From assembly GCA_040954595.2 (NCBI GenBank), contig CM082578.2, forward strand, positions 8,308,001-8,372,000: a stretch of DNA of 64,000 nt, written 5' to 3'. The position numbers were made by a program, and so were the translations under genes. Within the stretch, counting starts at the first letter, position 1. Each line of letters starts with the position of its first letter. This document shows positions 47,601-54,065 of the stretch, piece after piece. Origin of the DNA: Balanoglossus misakiensis. Taxonomy: Eukaryota > Hemichordata. Under the pieces are notes generated by a model. It saw nothing but the letters and a program-made list of their open reading frames with translations, made no database searches and was not told the origin of the DNA.

Positions 47601-49397
47601 GCGTAAAAAATGTTTTTAGGAGATAACAATGCAGTGTAATACGAGAACAGGAAAATTAATAGTTGCGTAACAGTTGCCTCCTTTGATATCGCGAAAATTT
47701 CCTGTTGTGAAAATGTCCCGTTTTACAGTATAAGTAAGAGAAATAACAGTTAATAATTCAATTCATGTCTTCATGAATGCCAGCTTGTAAGATTTTCTGC
47801 CTCATTGCATCGAAAACTTTGTTCTTTCGTCTACGCACACAGGTCAGAGTTCAAAACCACCACGATTTCCAAGACATCGCCAGCGTTGTGGCCATCACAG
47901 ATTGCTATGCCACCACGGAGCCTTACATTGACACCAAGTATGACATACGAATACAGAAAATTGGGTCGAACTACAAGGCATTCATGTAAGTGTGTGGCTT
48001 CTTGCGGTGTGTTTAGCGTGGGTTTCTCTGGGAAATCACACTTTTTTTTCAAATTCAATGTGCCTACGCACTCCATTTCAACTGAATACTTTTTGCATTT
48101 ACCTGTGTGAGAAATGCTCATTTAGCATATTTTTCCCTTTCCAGGAGGACCTCTATATCCGGAAACTGGAAAGCCAATACTGGGTCATCAGTATTAGAAC
48201 AGATAGCAGTAACAGAAAGGTATAAACTGCTGAATATTGTTATTAATCAAACTTTTTACAAGAAAGTTCCCCTTTCTTTCATTATGAATGTGTAGCATCT
48301 GGAGATCCAGTGATCTCGATCTGTTTTTATTGTAATTTGATTGTTGCGACTGATTCACCCTCAGTAAAGAACAGGAACACAGGACAGGTGTTGACAAATG
48401 TCTTGTTGGTGTTCTGTTACGCAGGTTTAAATTCTGGGTGGATGAGTGCAGTGAAATCTTTGGTGGCTTGGATGTGGTTGCCGTGGAGGCCATACATGGA
48501 AAAGATGGCAAGGATTACATCATTGAGGTGAGAAGTTCGTCTGAAAGATGATCTGAGTTCTTCACATCACTATATACCACCCTACATTGTCCTGTGAGTA
48601 CTATAAAGTTTGAAGAAAAATTCTCTTTTCTCGCTGTTTTTTAAAATCTTGGTTTTTATTTTGGCATGTAGGTGAATGACTGTGCTATGACGTTGCTGGG
48701 TGAAAATCAAGAAGAAGATCGCCGACAGATTGGAGAACTGGTCTCCCTGAAGATGAACCATCTTGTCAAATCCACCCCACCCTCAATGCGGTAAGCATCT
48801 CCCCTCTTTGAAGAAAAACAGGGGAATATGGAACATAGTTTTCAACTGCATAGAGGGCGCCCTCCAAACAGAAAAAATCGCAGGGCGCCGTTTCAGCTCA
48901 GAAGAATGAGATATGTGCCCCAATGATGTCATAGGTTCCCAGGGGGCAATGTGTAAATAAATAGCTCAAAAAGTTCAACCGCATTTGACCGTAGCATCAC
49001 TTACTAACATGTGGCTGTATTTTGTCAGACTATTTGGATATGGTCTTTGCACTTACTGGTACTTATATTCTTTTTTTTGCATCGGCACAGCAAGACTCTC
49101 TCTGGCCAACAACTTTTAGCCAGTTCACAAGGCAGCTCACCTACGGCCAGCGGTGCGGGCACACCCAAGAACATCCCCGGTGCCCAGTCTCCAAGCCCAC
49201 CCAAAGGAGCTACACCGTCAGCCAGCCCACAGAAACCTTCAACCGCCTCATCGCCCGCCTCCTCCCAGAGGAGTACCCCGTCGTCGACTCAAAGGACTCT
49301 GCCAAACCCTCCGCCGAAGGTTACCCCTCCGGAAGAGGACGACACCTTCAGAAATCTGAAGAGGACCTTTGCCAACATCTTTGGCGACATCAATTGA
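20426..49397 (+). CDS. Syn: Synapsin (complete gene, 11 coding exons, 480 aa)
   Basis: Synapsin is a presynaptic phosphoprotein that coats and clusters synaptic vesicles. Coding exons are 20426-20661, 24674-24731, 24937-25028, 26818-26974, 28246-28335, 46914-46976, 47843-47985, 48145-48219, 48425-48527, 48672-48790 and 49091-49397. All joins keep frame and the total is 1443 nt including the stop. Domain A is at residues 1-20: [10 protein letters not shown], with Ser9 in the RRxS kinase site shared with vertebrate synapsins. A short B linker follows. The ATP-grasp C domain runs from about 67 to 370 and includes [11 protein letters not shown] (222-232), [30 protein letters not shown] and [15 protein letters not shown] short Pro/Ser-rich tail follows, then a C-terminal E-type motif at 462-480 ([17 protein letters not shown]). 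The linkers are much shorter than in vertebrate synapsin I. Two TIMP genes sit antisense in intron 5. The identification is secure. Untranslated exons are not placed. Confidence 0.96.
20662..24673 (+). other. Syn: Synapsin intron 1
   Basis: 4.0-kb GT-AG intron ending TTTCAG. I see no coding sequence in it. Short open frames show no recognisable protein. Confidence 0.85.
24674..24731 (+). CDS. Syn: Synapsin exon 2 (residues 80-98)
   Basis: Encodes [19 protein letters not shown], a close match to the start of the synapsin C domain. The acceptor is CTTTCAG and the donor GTGAGAG. Confidence 0.95.
24937..25028 (+). CDS. Syn: Synapsin exon 3 (residues 99-128)
   Basis: Begins [15 protein letters not shown] and ends in GTKIV with Arg129 split by the intron. 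It matches the conserved EFSELNL segment. The acceptor is TTTACAG and the donor GTGAGAG. Confidence 0.95.
25029..26817 (+). other. Syn: Synapsin intron 3
   Basis: 1.8-kb intron with no coding signal, apart from a 13-base G run at 26594-26606. Confidence 0.85.
26818..26974 (+). CDS. Syn: Synapsin exon 4 (residues 130-181)
   Basis: Encodes [17 protein letters not shown]..., then [19 protein letters not shown] and DKPWV. These are hallmark C-domain segments. The donor is GTAGGTAC. Confidence 0.96.
26975..28245 (+). other. Syn: Synapsin intron 4
   Basis: 1.3-kb intron ending CTCAACAG. I see nothing coding in it. Confidence 0.85.
28246..28335 (+). CDS. Syn: Synapsin exon 5 (residues 182-211)
   Basis: Encodes [16 protein letters not shown] and ends SYFPNHKEM, matching the conserved YPNHKEM of the family. 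The donor is GTAAGTAG. The next intron carries the TIMP genes. Confidence 0.95.
28946..28951 (-). promoter_or_regulatory. Candidate poly(A) signal of TIMP-A
   Basis: TTTATT on the plus strand, AATAAA on the minus strand, about 155 bases past the TIMP-A stop codon. A second AATAAA lies at 28903-28908. The call rests on motif and distance only. Confidence 0.35.
29106..29321 (-). CDS. Timp: TIMP-A exon 4 (residues 371-441, C-domain)
   Basis: Begins [10 protein letters not shown] after TTTCAG and ends KKCMT-stop. Cys in ESC, SEC, YSAC, GTC and [17 protein letters not shown] matches the family pattern ACIKRSDGSCAW. Two cysteines (SEC and KKC) exceed the standard set. Confidence 0.92.
   Translation of the reverse strand: MITCLDHGVCISSTGRRVLPYESGPTPNHKSESCLIYPYFSECHMMYSACVKSSEGTCEWMASKDLKKCMT
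29106..31711 (-). CDS. Timp: TIMP-A: metalloproteinase inhibitor with giant acidic loop (4 exons, 441 aa)
   Basis: Secreted inhibitor of matrix metalloproteinases. Exons in transcript order are 31711-31579, 31324-30479, 30023-29893 and 29321-29106 (1326 nt, in frame). A signal peptide (about 1-27, hydrophobic core CFGLLLLF) ends just before [13 protein letters not shown]. The mature protein thus starts with the free Cys that chelates the metalloproteinase zinc, and Cys residues 1, 3 and 13 fit the family. VIRAK (45-49) is the first strand. Residues about 57-278 are a Glu/Pro/Val/Ile-rich insertion with no counterpart in ordinary TIMPs. The fold resumes at [21 protein letters not shown] and [14 protein letters not shown], then a C-domain rich in Cys. 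Usual TIMPs are about 200 residues and the excess is almost all insertion. It lies antisense in synapsin intron 5, and intron phases (1,1,0) match TIMP-B, so the two are tandem duplicates. The ATG has a good context (GCCATGG). Confidence 0.93.
29893..30023 (-). CDS. Timp: TIMP-A exon 3 (residues 328-370)
   Basis: Encodes the end of the N-domain: [15 protein letters not shown], then [19 protein letters not shown]. This aligns with the family segment of type MHITLCDFIVPWDTL..QKK..C.C. The acceptor is an AAAAAG after a C/T stretch, chosen because it alone restores frame from exon 2. The donor GTAAGATT is strong. Confidence 0.88.
30120..30221. mobile_element. Short MITE-like element, CAGTGAAACCTGTC termini
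   Basis: A 102-bp element with terminal inverted repeats CAGTGAAACCTGTC and its reverse complement. An internal near-palindrome is based on TCTATTAAGGAC and GTCCTTAATAGA. The left flank is TA, as expected for pogo/Tc1-type insertion. The right flank is TGTA, so the target duplication is imperfect. It lies in TIMP-A intron 2 (minus strand) within synapsin intron 5. Confidence 0.65.
30358..30441. mobile_element. MITE-like element, copy 1 (TTAACCCTTTCACC family)
   Basis: Terminal inverted repeats TTAACCCTTTCACC and GGTGAAAGGGCTAA flank a core containing ACCATAGAAAACAATGG. A second copy is at 44277-44369. The 84-bp size and terminal symmetry suggest a non-autonomous DNA element. Confidence 0.65.
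30479..31324 (-). CDS. Timp: TIMP-A exon 2 (residues 46-326) with acidic repeat insertion
   Basis: Encodes (V)[11 protein letters not shown], then the acidic repeat region, then [13 protein letters not shown] and [17 protein letters not shown] ending LFA, with split Gly327. At 846 nt it is about four times the size of a normal TIMP exon. The frame is open on the minus strand throughout. The acceptor is CCAACAG and the donor GTAAGAAA. No splice pair was seen that would plainly remove the repeat, so it is likely translated. Confidence 0.9.
30841..30999. repeat. Coding minisatellite in TIMP-A exon 2 (3 copies)
   Basis: Three consecutive copies of 51, 57 and 51 bases, each starting GAAACTTCGACT on the plus strand. 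They differ by single bases and one 6-base expansion. On the coding strand each encodes the block EVEPQSE(K/T)VEVSPEI. Copy lengths are multiples of three, so the frame is kept. Confidence 0.9.
31579..31711 (-). CDS. Timp: TIMP-A exon 1 (signal peptide, residues 1-44)
   Basis: ATG at 31711 opens a hydrophobic signal peptide followed by [17 protein letters not shown]. The donor is TTTG|GTAAGTAT, phase 1, completing Val45 with exon 2. Confidence 0.9.
31712..35581. other. Spacer between the two TIMP genes
   Basis: It holds the presumed TIMP-A promoter (just above 31711) and the 3' flank of TIMP-B (below 35582). Several short frames occur (for example 31699-32073 on the minus strand) but none resembles a known protein or a third TIMP. 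Confidence 0.6.
35582..35764 (-). CDS. Timp: TIMP-B exon 4 (residues 225-284, C-domain)
   Basis: Begins IVPCYGGGC after ATTGCAG, continues through [12 protein letters not shown] and [14 protein letters not shown], and ends RQEQ-stop. It is more GC-rich than the surrounding introns. Confidence 0.93.
   Translation of the reverse strand: MVPCYGGGCRESADSCTWMPFGPTPDCETLYSKCIERKSGECGWHKNKNFKSCVAVRQEQ
35582..40745 (-). CDS. Timp: TIMP-B: metalloproteinase inhibitor with acidic loop insertion (4 exons, 284 aa)
   Basis: Second secreted TIMP in synapsin intron 5. Exons in transcript order are 40745-40622, 38556-38134, 36452-36328 and 35764-35582 (855 nt, in frame). The signal peptide is about 1-24 ([13 protein letters not shown] core). 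The mature start is [13 protein letters not shown], with the reactive Cys25. VIRAK is at 42-46. Residues about 53-136 form an acidic Glu-rich insertion with a Thr/Pro stretch and a run of Glu/Lys around 82-93. The fold resumes at [12 protein letters not shown] and YEGLCGVQL, then [23 protein letters not shown] and a C-domain. There are fourteen cysteines: 25, 27, 37, 169, 195, 220, 223, 228, 233, 240, 251, 258, 266 and 277. 251 and 277 are additional to the standard twelve. Intron positions and phases equal those of TIMP-A. Confidence 0.94.
36328..36452 (-). CDS. Timp: TIMP-B exon 3 (residues 184-224)
   Basis: Encodes [14 protein letters not shown], then [19 protein letters not shown] and PICR. 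The acceptor is TCTGCAG and the donor [17 protein letters not shown] is a typical TIMP N-domain segment. Confidence 0.93.
38134..38556 (-). CDS. Timp: TIMP-B exon 2 (residues 43-182) with acidic insertion
   Basis: Encodes (V)[13 protein letters not shown], then the acidic insertion, then [13 protein letters not shown] and YEGLCGV ending VLS, with split Gly183. The acceptor is CTGCAG and the donor GTAAGATT. Imperfect CTC/CTT repeats at about 38400-38440 encode the Glu-rich run. Confidence 0.93.
40622..40745 (-). CDS. Timp: TIMP-B exon 1 (signal peptide, residues 1-41)
   Basis: ATG in the context AGCATGG, a hydrophobic leader, then [17 protein letters not shown]. The donor is TTTG|GTGAGTTC, phase 1, the same position as in TIMP-A. 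Confidence 0.93.
44277..44369. mobile_element. MITE-like element, copy 2 (TTAACCCTTTCACC family)
   Basis: Shares TTAACCCTTTCACC, ACCATAGAAAACAATGG, the following ATTTGGAC and CCATGGTG with the copy at 30358-30441. The right end is degraded. Both copies are in synapsin intron 5. Confidence 0.6.
45800..46075 (+). repeat. Degenerate minisatellite, about 50-55 bp unit
   Basis: About six copies of a unit built on GCTGGTGATGGGATAATCTGTTTG, at roughly 45803, 45860, 45913, 45952, 45981 and 46037. Copies differ by point changes and length. Confidence 0.7.
46914..46976 (+). CDS. Syn: Synapsin exon 6 (residues 212-232)
   Basis: Encodes [20 protein letters not shown] and Lys232, the glycine-rich nucleotide-contact segment of the ATP-grasp core. 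Lys222 corresponds to a conserved ATP-contact lysine. The donor is GTAAGTG. Confidence 0.96.
46977..47842 (+). other. Syn: Synapsin intron 6
   Basis: 0.87-kb intron ending CACACAG. It carries a TA-flanked MITE at 47527-47730 and nothing coding. Confidence 0.88.
47527..47730. mobile_element. MITE with CTGTAAAAC termini and TA target duplication
   Basis: A 200-bp core begins CTGTAAAACAGG and ends CCGTTTTACAG. It is flanked on both sides by TA, consistent with a Tc1/mariner-type non-autonomous element. No transposase frame is present. Confidence 0.7.
47843..47985 (+). CDS. Syn: Synapsin exon 7 (residues 233-279)
   Basis: Encodes [20 protein letters not shown], then [20 protein letters not shown] and GSNYKAF, with split Met280. 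This is highly conserved C-domain sequence. Lys277 corresponds to a conserved nucleotide-contact lysine. Confidence 0.96.
48145..48219 (+). CDS. Syn: Synapsin exon 8 (residues 281-304)
   Basis: Encodes [19 protein letters not shown] then IAVTE with split Arg305. The acceptor is TTTCCAG. The donor AAAG|GTATAAAC is chosen because exon 9 then restores [15 protein letters not shown]. Confidence 0.95.
48425..48527 (+). CDS. Syn: Synapsin exon 9 (residues 306-339)
   Basis: Encodes [20 protein letters not shown] and [14 protein letters not shown], containing acidic residues of the ATP/calcium site. The acceptor is TTACGCAG and the donor GTGAGAAG. Confidence 0.95.
48672..48790 (+). CDS. Syn: Synapsin exon 10 (residues 340-378)
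   Basis: Encodes [20 protein letters not shown] and [12 protein letters not shown], the end of the C domain, with split Arg379. The acceptor is GCATGTAG and the donor GTAAGCAT. Confidence 0.93.
49091..49397 (+). CDS. Syn: Synapsin exon 11 (residues 380-480, tail and E motif)
   Basis: Encodes a Ser/Pro/Thr-rich tail (several SP and TP pairs) and the C-terminal [19 protein letters not shown], then TGA. The E motif matches the vertebrate type with LRKSFASLF. Confidence 0.93.
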
Positions 49398-52300
49398 ACG
49401 CCACCTCCCTCCCCCTCCAAAATAATGGTACATGCCAGGTGTGCTTTGTCCTGGAATTGGCCAGATTTCAAAAGTAGTAGTTATTGGTTTAGTCCAGCTT
49501 TGGAGGATGCCAGGTGATACACACAGTATTTTGACTGCAGTGCTAGAAATGTTTTTCAGAAGGAGTAGAAACAGTAAAAAATGTCGTACATGTATTAAAA
49601 TATAGCCAGGTTCCCAATTGTCTCAGTGTCAGTGAGAAGCCATGGAAATTTTTTTCAGAGAAATGTGTTTGTGAATATTTGTGAATAGAAATGAAAATGT
49701 CACACCGTATCTCTCTGGCGACCAATGATGGTTGTCTACCTATAAATATGAAACCAATAGCTGTCACCCCCCTCTTATGTGACATGGGCCCAACCATGCC
49801 ATTGTGAACTATGAGACTATACCAAATAATGGAAGGGTTCATCCTTTCAAGAGGATTTGGCTGTCTCACCGCGATCACAAAATCAGTTCACTGGAATCGT
49901 TTTCAGAGCCACTGTGAAGTTGCCTTAAGCCTACAACATTCCAAAAGTCTCAGATTGCTCACAGTAATTGCGAAATTTTAAATCACAAAACGGAAGAATG
50001 ATTTCCATCTGTAAATTCACAGACAGCCAAAAAGTTCAGCTTAGGGTTCAAAGGGCAAAGCTCAGACAGGTCACCACATTGGACAGTTGATAACTACGGT
50101 GCATTCTGGGATACCAGGTGGCTCTTTTAATACAGATAAAGCAGAATGTAGATTAGTCTGAATTATCGAAAGATTGGAATTTGTAAATAAATCATTTAGC
50201 TGTAGAGTAGCTCTTCCCCTTTTTTAAAATCAATAAGAGATGTAAATGTACCGTAGTTCATTGTGATGTGTAGGCACCATTTATAGTACAAGTGGGATGA
50301 TGGTTTGCTTGTTTGTCAGTTGGTGCCATTTTGAATATTTTTGAATGTTGGTGTGTAGTGGTCCTTGTTGGAGTTACAGGACAACATCATTCCAGAGATA
50401 AAATCCCACATCAATCATAGATTTTTCTTGTGAGTTGGAAGACATCCAAAAAGGTAGATAAGTTAGAGATATTTATTGATAAATAAATTGAATTGGGAGT
50501 GAATTATGAAAAGGAGATCGTGAAATGTTGCACTTGGTGCCATACATACAAAGTCATTGATTATGCGTGCTTTGTATGTGAAAGAAAGTTGTAAAAAAAA
50601 GGTGTGCTCATAAGGTGTTTAACTTGTGCCTATGAAGAATGCCTCAAATTCTGTATTAATTCTGTTCAGTGGGGCTCACGAAATACAACCCAAATTCTGT
50701 CAGTTGGGTTTCTCAGTCTAGGGTTGTCTTCGTATAAAGGAAGAGCAACCGACAAGTATTACTGTAAACTGTACGGTATTTATGTTAGTGTACAACGAGA
50801 GGGTCGTCCAACTTCACAATATGTTCAGCATGGAAGCAAACATGCTATAAAAGATGACGAGCATTCAGGTGTGTGGGCTTGTAGTGTGCGCGAGATGATT
50901 TAATGAATTGTTTATTGAACGTGACAAGTATACTAGCAAGCCTGTTCATTTACCGGCCTTCAATAATTGTGTATAGTTATTTGAATTTTGTAAATATTTC
51001 ATGTATAGATGCTGAAAATAGGCGGTACAGCTATGCACAGCGTTTTATCTGCTTTTGCGCTTGGTTGAGTTTATCAAATATTGCTTCATTTTGTGTGTGC
51101 ATTAGCTTCATCAACAAGGTCTTTGGGGGAGAGAGGTCTACAGACTGAGATGCTCAAGGAATACGCTGACTTCTCTAACTTTCATTAACCAAAAAGAGAT
51201 CTTTGTTTCCTTCTGTCTCATCAACTATACTCCGTACACTCTCAATGGAGATGCAGTATTTTGAAATGTTTGCATGCAATGCCAAAGTTCAGTGAGCTTC
51301 ATGGCTTACATTGCGCATCATTTACCTCTGACATATACACTGCAATAATTTTTTAAAAGACGAGATAAATTTGACTCCTGCAGTTGAACCTTCATTTTAT
51401 TTTCCCACTAGATTATTCGAAAGTTAAGTGGAAATCCAAAACTCGGGAGATCTGGATTTTTGACATTCATAAGATGCCACACATCCAGTGGCGACCTTTC
51501 AAGAGCTCAGACACCATCTGGCCTACCTTTGATAACTTGTTTGTTGAGAATAGAGTAATAGCTTGGCCAAAAGCAATATAGTTACTCAGTGTTGCTGCAT
51601 TCACAGGCCCCGGTGCGACTACCCAGTTTACACATTGCAGTGTTCATAACAGCAATGAACTCCAGAATAAATTAGCTGGGAAAGTCTTCGAAATGAAAAT
51701 TGGGAAGCAGCCTTTTGCTTGGTATGTTTGTGTACGTGGCGTATTTCCCTATCAGAGTGTTAGTGATGATAATAGAGAAATTGTCCAGAGTTTCTTTGCC
51801 TTCAAGCAACTGACATCAAAATGCATAGCTTCCTTTCTGTTGATAGGTTTTATTTCCAGATAAACAAAGAAAATATACATACTTGTGTAAAACTTAGAAC
51901 ACTGTCATTCTGTGGTAGTTAAACAACATACATAGAAGTTGCATTCGTTTTAAAAGTAGAAATATTAGGTTTTTTGGATACACAGACACATGAATACATT
52001 CACACAGATAAAACATTTCCTCGTCAAGTTTACGTTTACAAAAGTTTAATAGCCAGTCAGGAAATGAGACTGAAGATAGACTGTCACAACATCAACAAAA
52101 ATAAATATGTTGGGTGATTTCTGAAATTATAAAAACCTGACATTAATATGCAATAATTTAGACTCCTCGTCAAATATTACTTTCACATTCTAACTAGCAG
52201 CTGTGTATTCTTTTGTGTCGGTTTTAGTTATGACGATGTCAGTGATTTCCAGAATCTTTTTTTTCTCTCCATCAAATCTGCTAGCGACATTCATTTTAAA

Positions 52301-53536
52301 GAATTACTTTAACTGGATGTATGTTTATATTTCTTGGATTTTATTTGTATATATAGTGTTGTATCGAAAAAAAATGTAGACATTCAAGTACCTAGGAATA
52401 TTAAACTCAAGATGATTCAGCCAAAACTTATGTCTATTTCAAGTCAATGTGCAGTATTTCCCAAATTTCGACGTAGATACGGTAATCATACCCGACAATC
52501 CTGATGCATACTTGTGCGCATGTGCATATCATCGTATAACTAGATAAAAACAAAAGGCCTTGTCTGCAGTAAATGTTGAGGGCGCTACAATATGGTTCCA
52601 GCACACCAAATGTCTATGACTGGCGGAACCACCGACTACCCTATCACAATTTACCGAAATACTATACGAATTTTGCCGAGAAATGTCATATTATTACGTA
52701 CAAAAATGTCTAAGCTTTCACGTTTCTGGTAACAATCATAGGACCCTGCACCCACGATTGAGAGATTGAGAATACCACAGATGTAGGCCTACCACTTTCC
52801 AATGCGATCGGATAATGTCTCAGTGTTGTGTCTTCATCGACAGACCCGTATAGCTTTTTCTGGAAGTCCATCCCATTTTCAACCTACACTTTCATTTTTG
52901 GGGGCGCAGCTGCGATGTTTTCATCATGTGTATGTACATATTTATTTGCCTTGCTTATACTTGTTTCATCCGAACTGATATACGTGTTCGTGCACGCCGT
53001 CGTACGGCGCGCCTAAAACGATTTTCGGGTGATGCAACAAAAACACCCGAGCAATTCCGAATGCACATATACGCATTTTGCCGATGAGACTGATGGCAGG
53101 CCACAAGGTAGCCGATATTTCATTTTCGCGACCATACAGCTTTAATAATTACAAATTATCTACATCCATGATAACCATCACTTGTAATGTGGGTTATTTA
53201 AGGCGATATAAAGTGGGTTTTGGAGCGATAAGGAAGTTCAAAGTGATATCATTTTTTTCATGATTCACCGAGCAACTTGTGCACAGCTCTCTTCTGTTAA
53301 TATTTTGCCATTCTATCTGACAGGGTAATTTGTAATGATGAGTGTGTAACAGTGTTCATAAGTTCAGTTGCGATCATCCACCCCCCACACGCTCATTCTC
53401 GTTCGCTGAGGCAGTACATTGCAGACAACGGATGCGTTGAAGTTCGTCTACAACAGCTGTCGTTCGCAGAAAAGTATTTGTCTTTGAACTAAATCATAGA
53501 AAATCCTGCATATAAGCCAAAGTCAAAATAATCATC
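49398..53536. other. Synapsin 3' flank and intergenic spacer to the SLC7 gene
   Basis: 4.1 kb with no supported coding sequence. Possible poly(A) signals AATAAA at 50186-50191 and 50482-50487 are 0.8-1.1 kb past the synapsin stop. A TATAAAG at 53207-53213 lies about 320 bases before the SLC7 start codon and could be a core promoter element. Both are motif-only guesses. Confidence 0.5.
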
Positions 53537-54065
53537 ATGGATGAAAAAGCAGCGGTAGCGGCAGGCACCGAGCTGAGACACCGGTACGAAAACGACGCCA
53601 TGGAAAGCAAAAGCGACGACGGGAAGAGCGTGCAGCTCGCCACCGATTCGGAGGGAGTTGCTATGAAACAGAGCATAAACTTCGTACGGGCATCATCTAT
53701 GATCGTGGGCTGCATCATCGGTTCGGGAATCTTCATCTCTCCGGCGGGAGTTCTGGAGTACAGCGGCTCTACGGGTACGGCTCTCATAGTCTGGGCGTTG
53801 TGCGGCGTGGTGGCTTTCCTCGGCGGGCTGTGCTACGCCGAGCTGGGCTGCGCGATCACCAAGTCCGGCGGGGAGTACACCTACCTGAAGGTGGCCTTTG
53901 GTCCTTTTCTGGCTTTCCTGATGTTGTGGATCAACTTTCTGATCGTCGCGCCCGGCAACGTCGCCATCATTTCGCAGACGTTTGCAATTTATTGCGTGGT
54001 GCCGTTCTACGGAGATTGCTACCCGCCGGACTGGGCAGTCATCCTCATTTCAGAAGCGTGTATTA
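53537..54065 (+). CDS. SLC7 exon 1 (residues 1-176, helices 1-3 and heavy-chain Cys)
   Basis: Start ATG in the context ATCATGG. The cytosolic N-terminus of about 48 residues is charged, then come IIGSGIF and Cys161. It ends SEACI with Ile177 split. The donor is GTGAGTAA. Confidence 0.94.

Noticed and set aside
49022-49477. Alternative 151-codon frame over synapsin exon 11
   Set aside because: The exon frame that joins exon 10 and ends in the conserved E motif is a different one.
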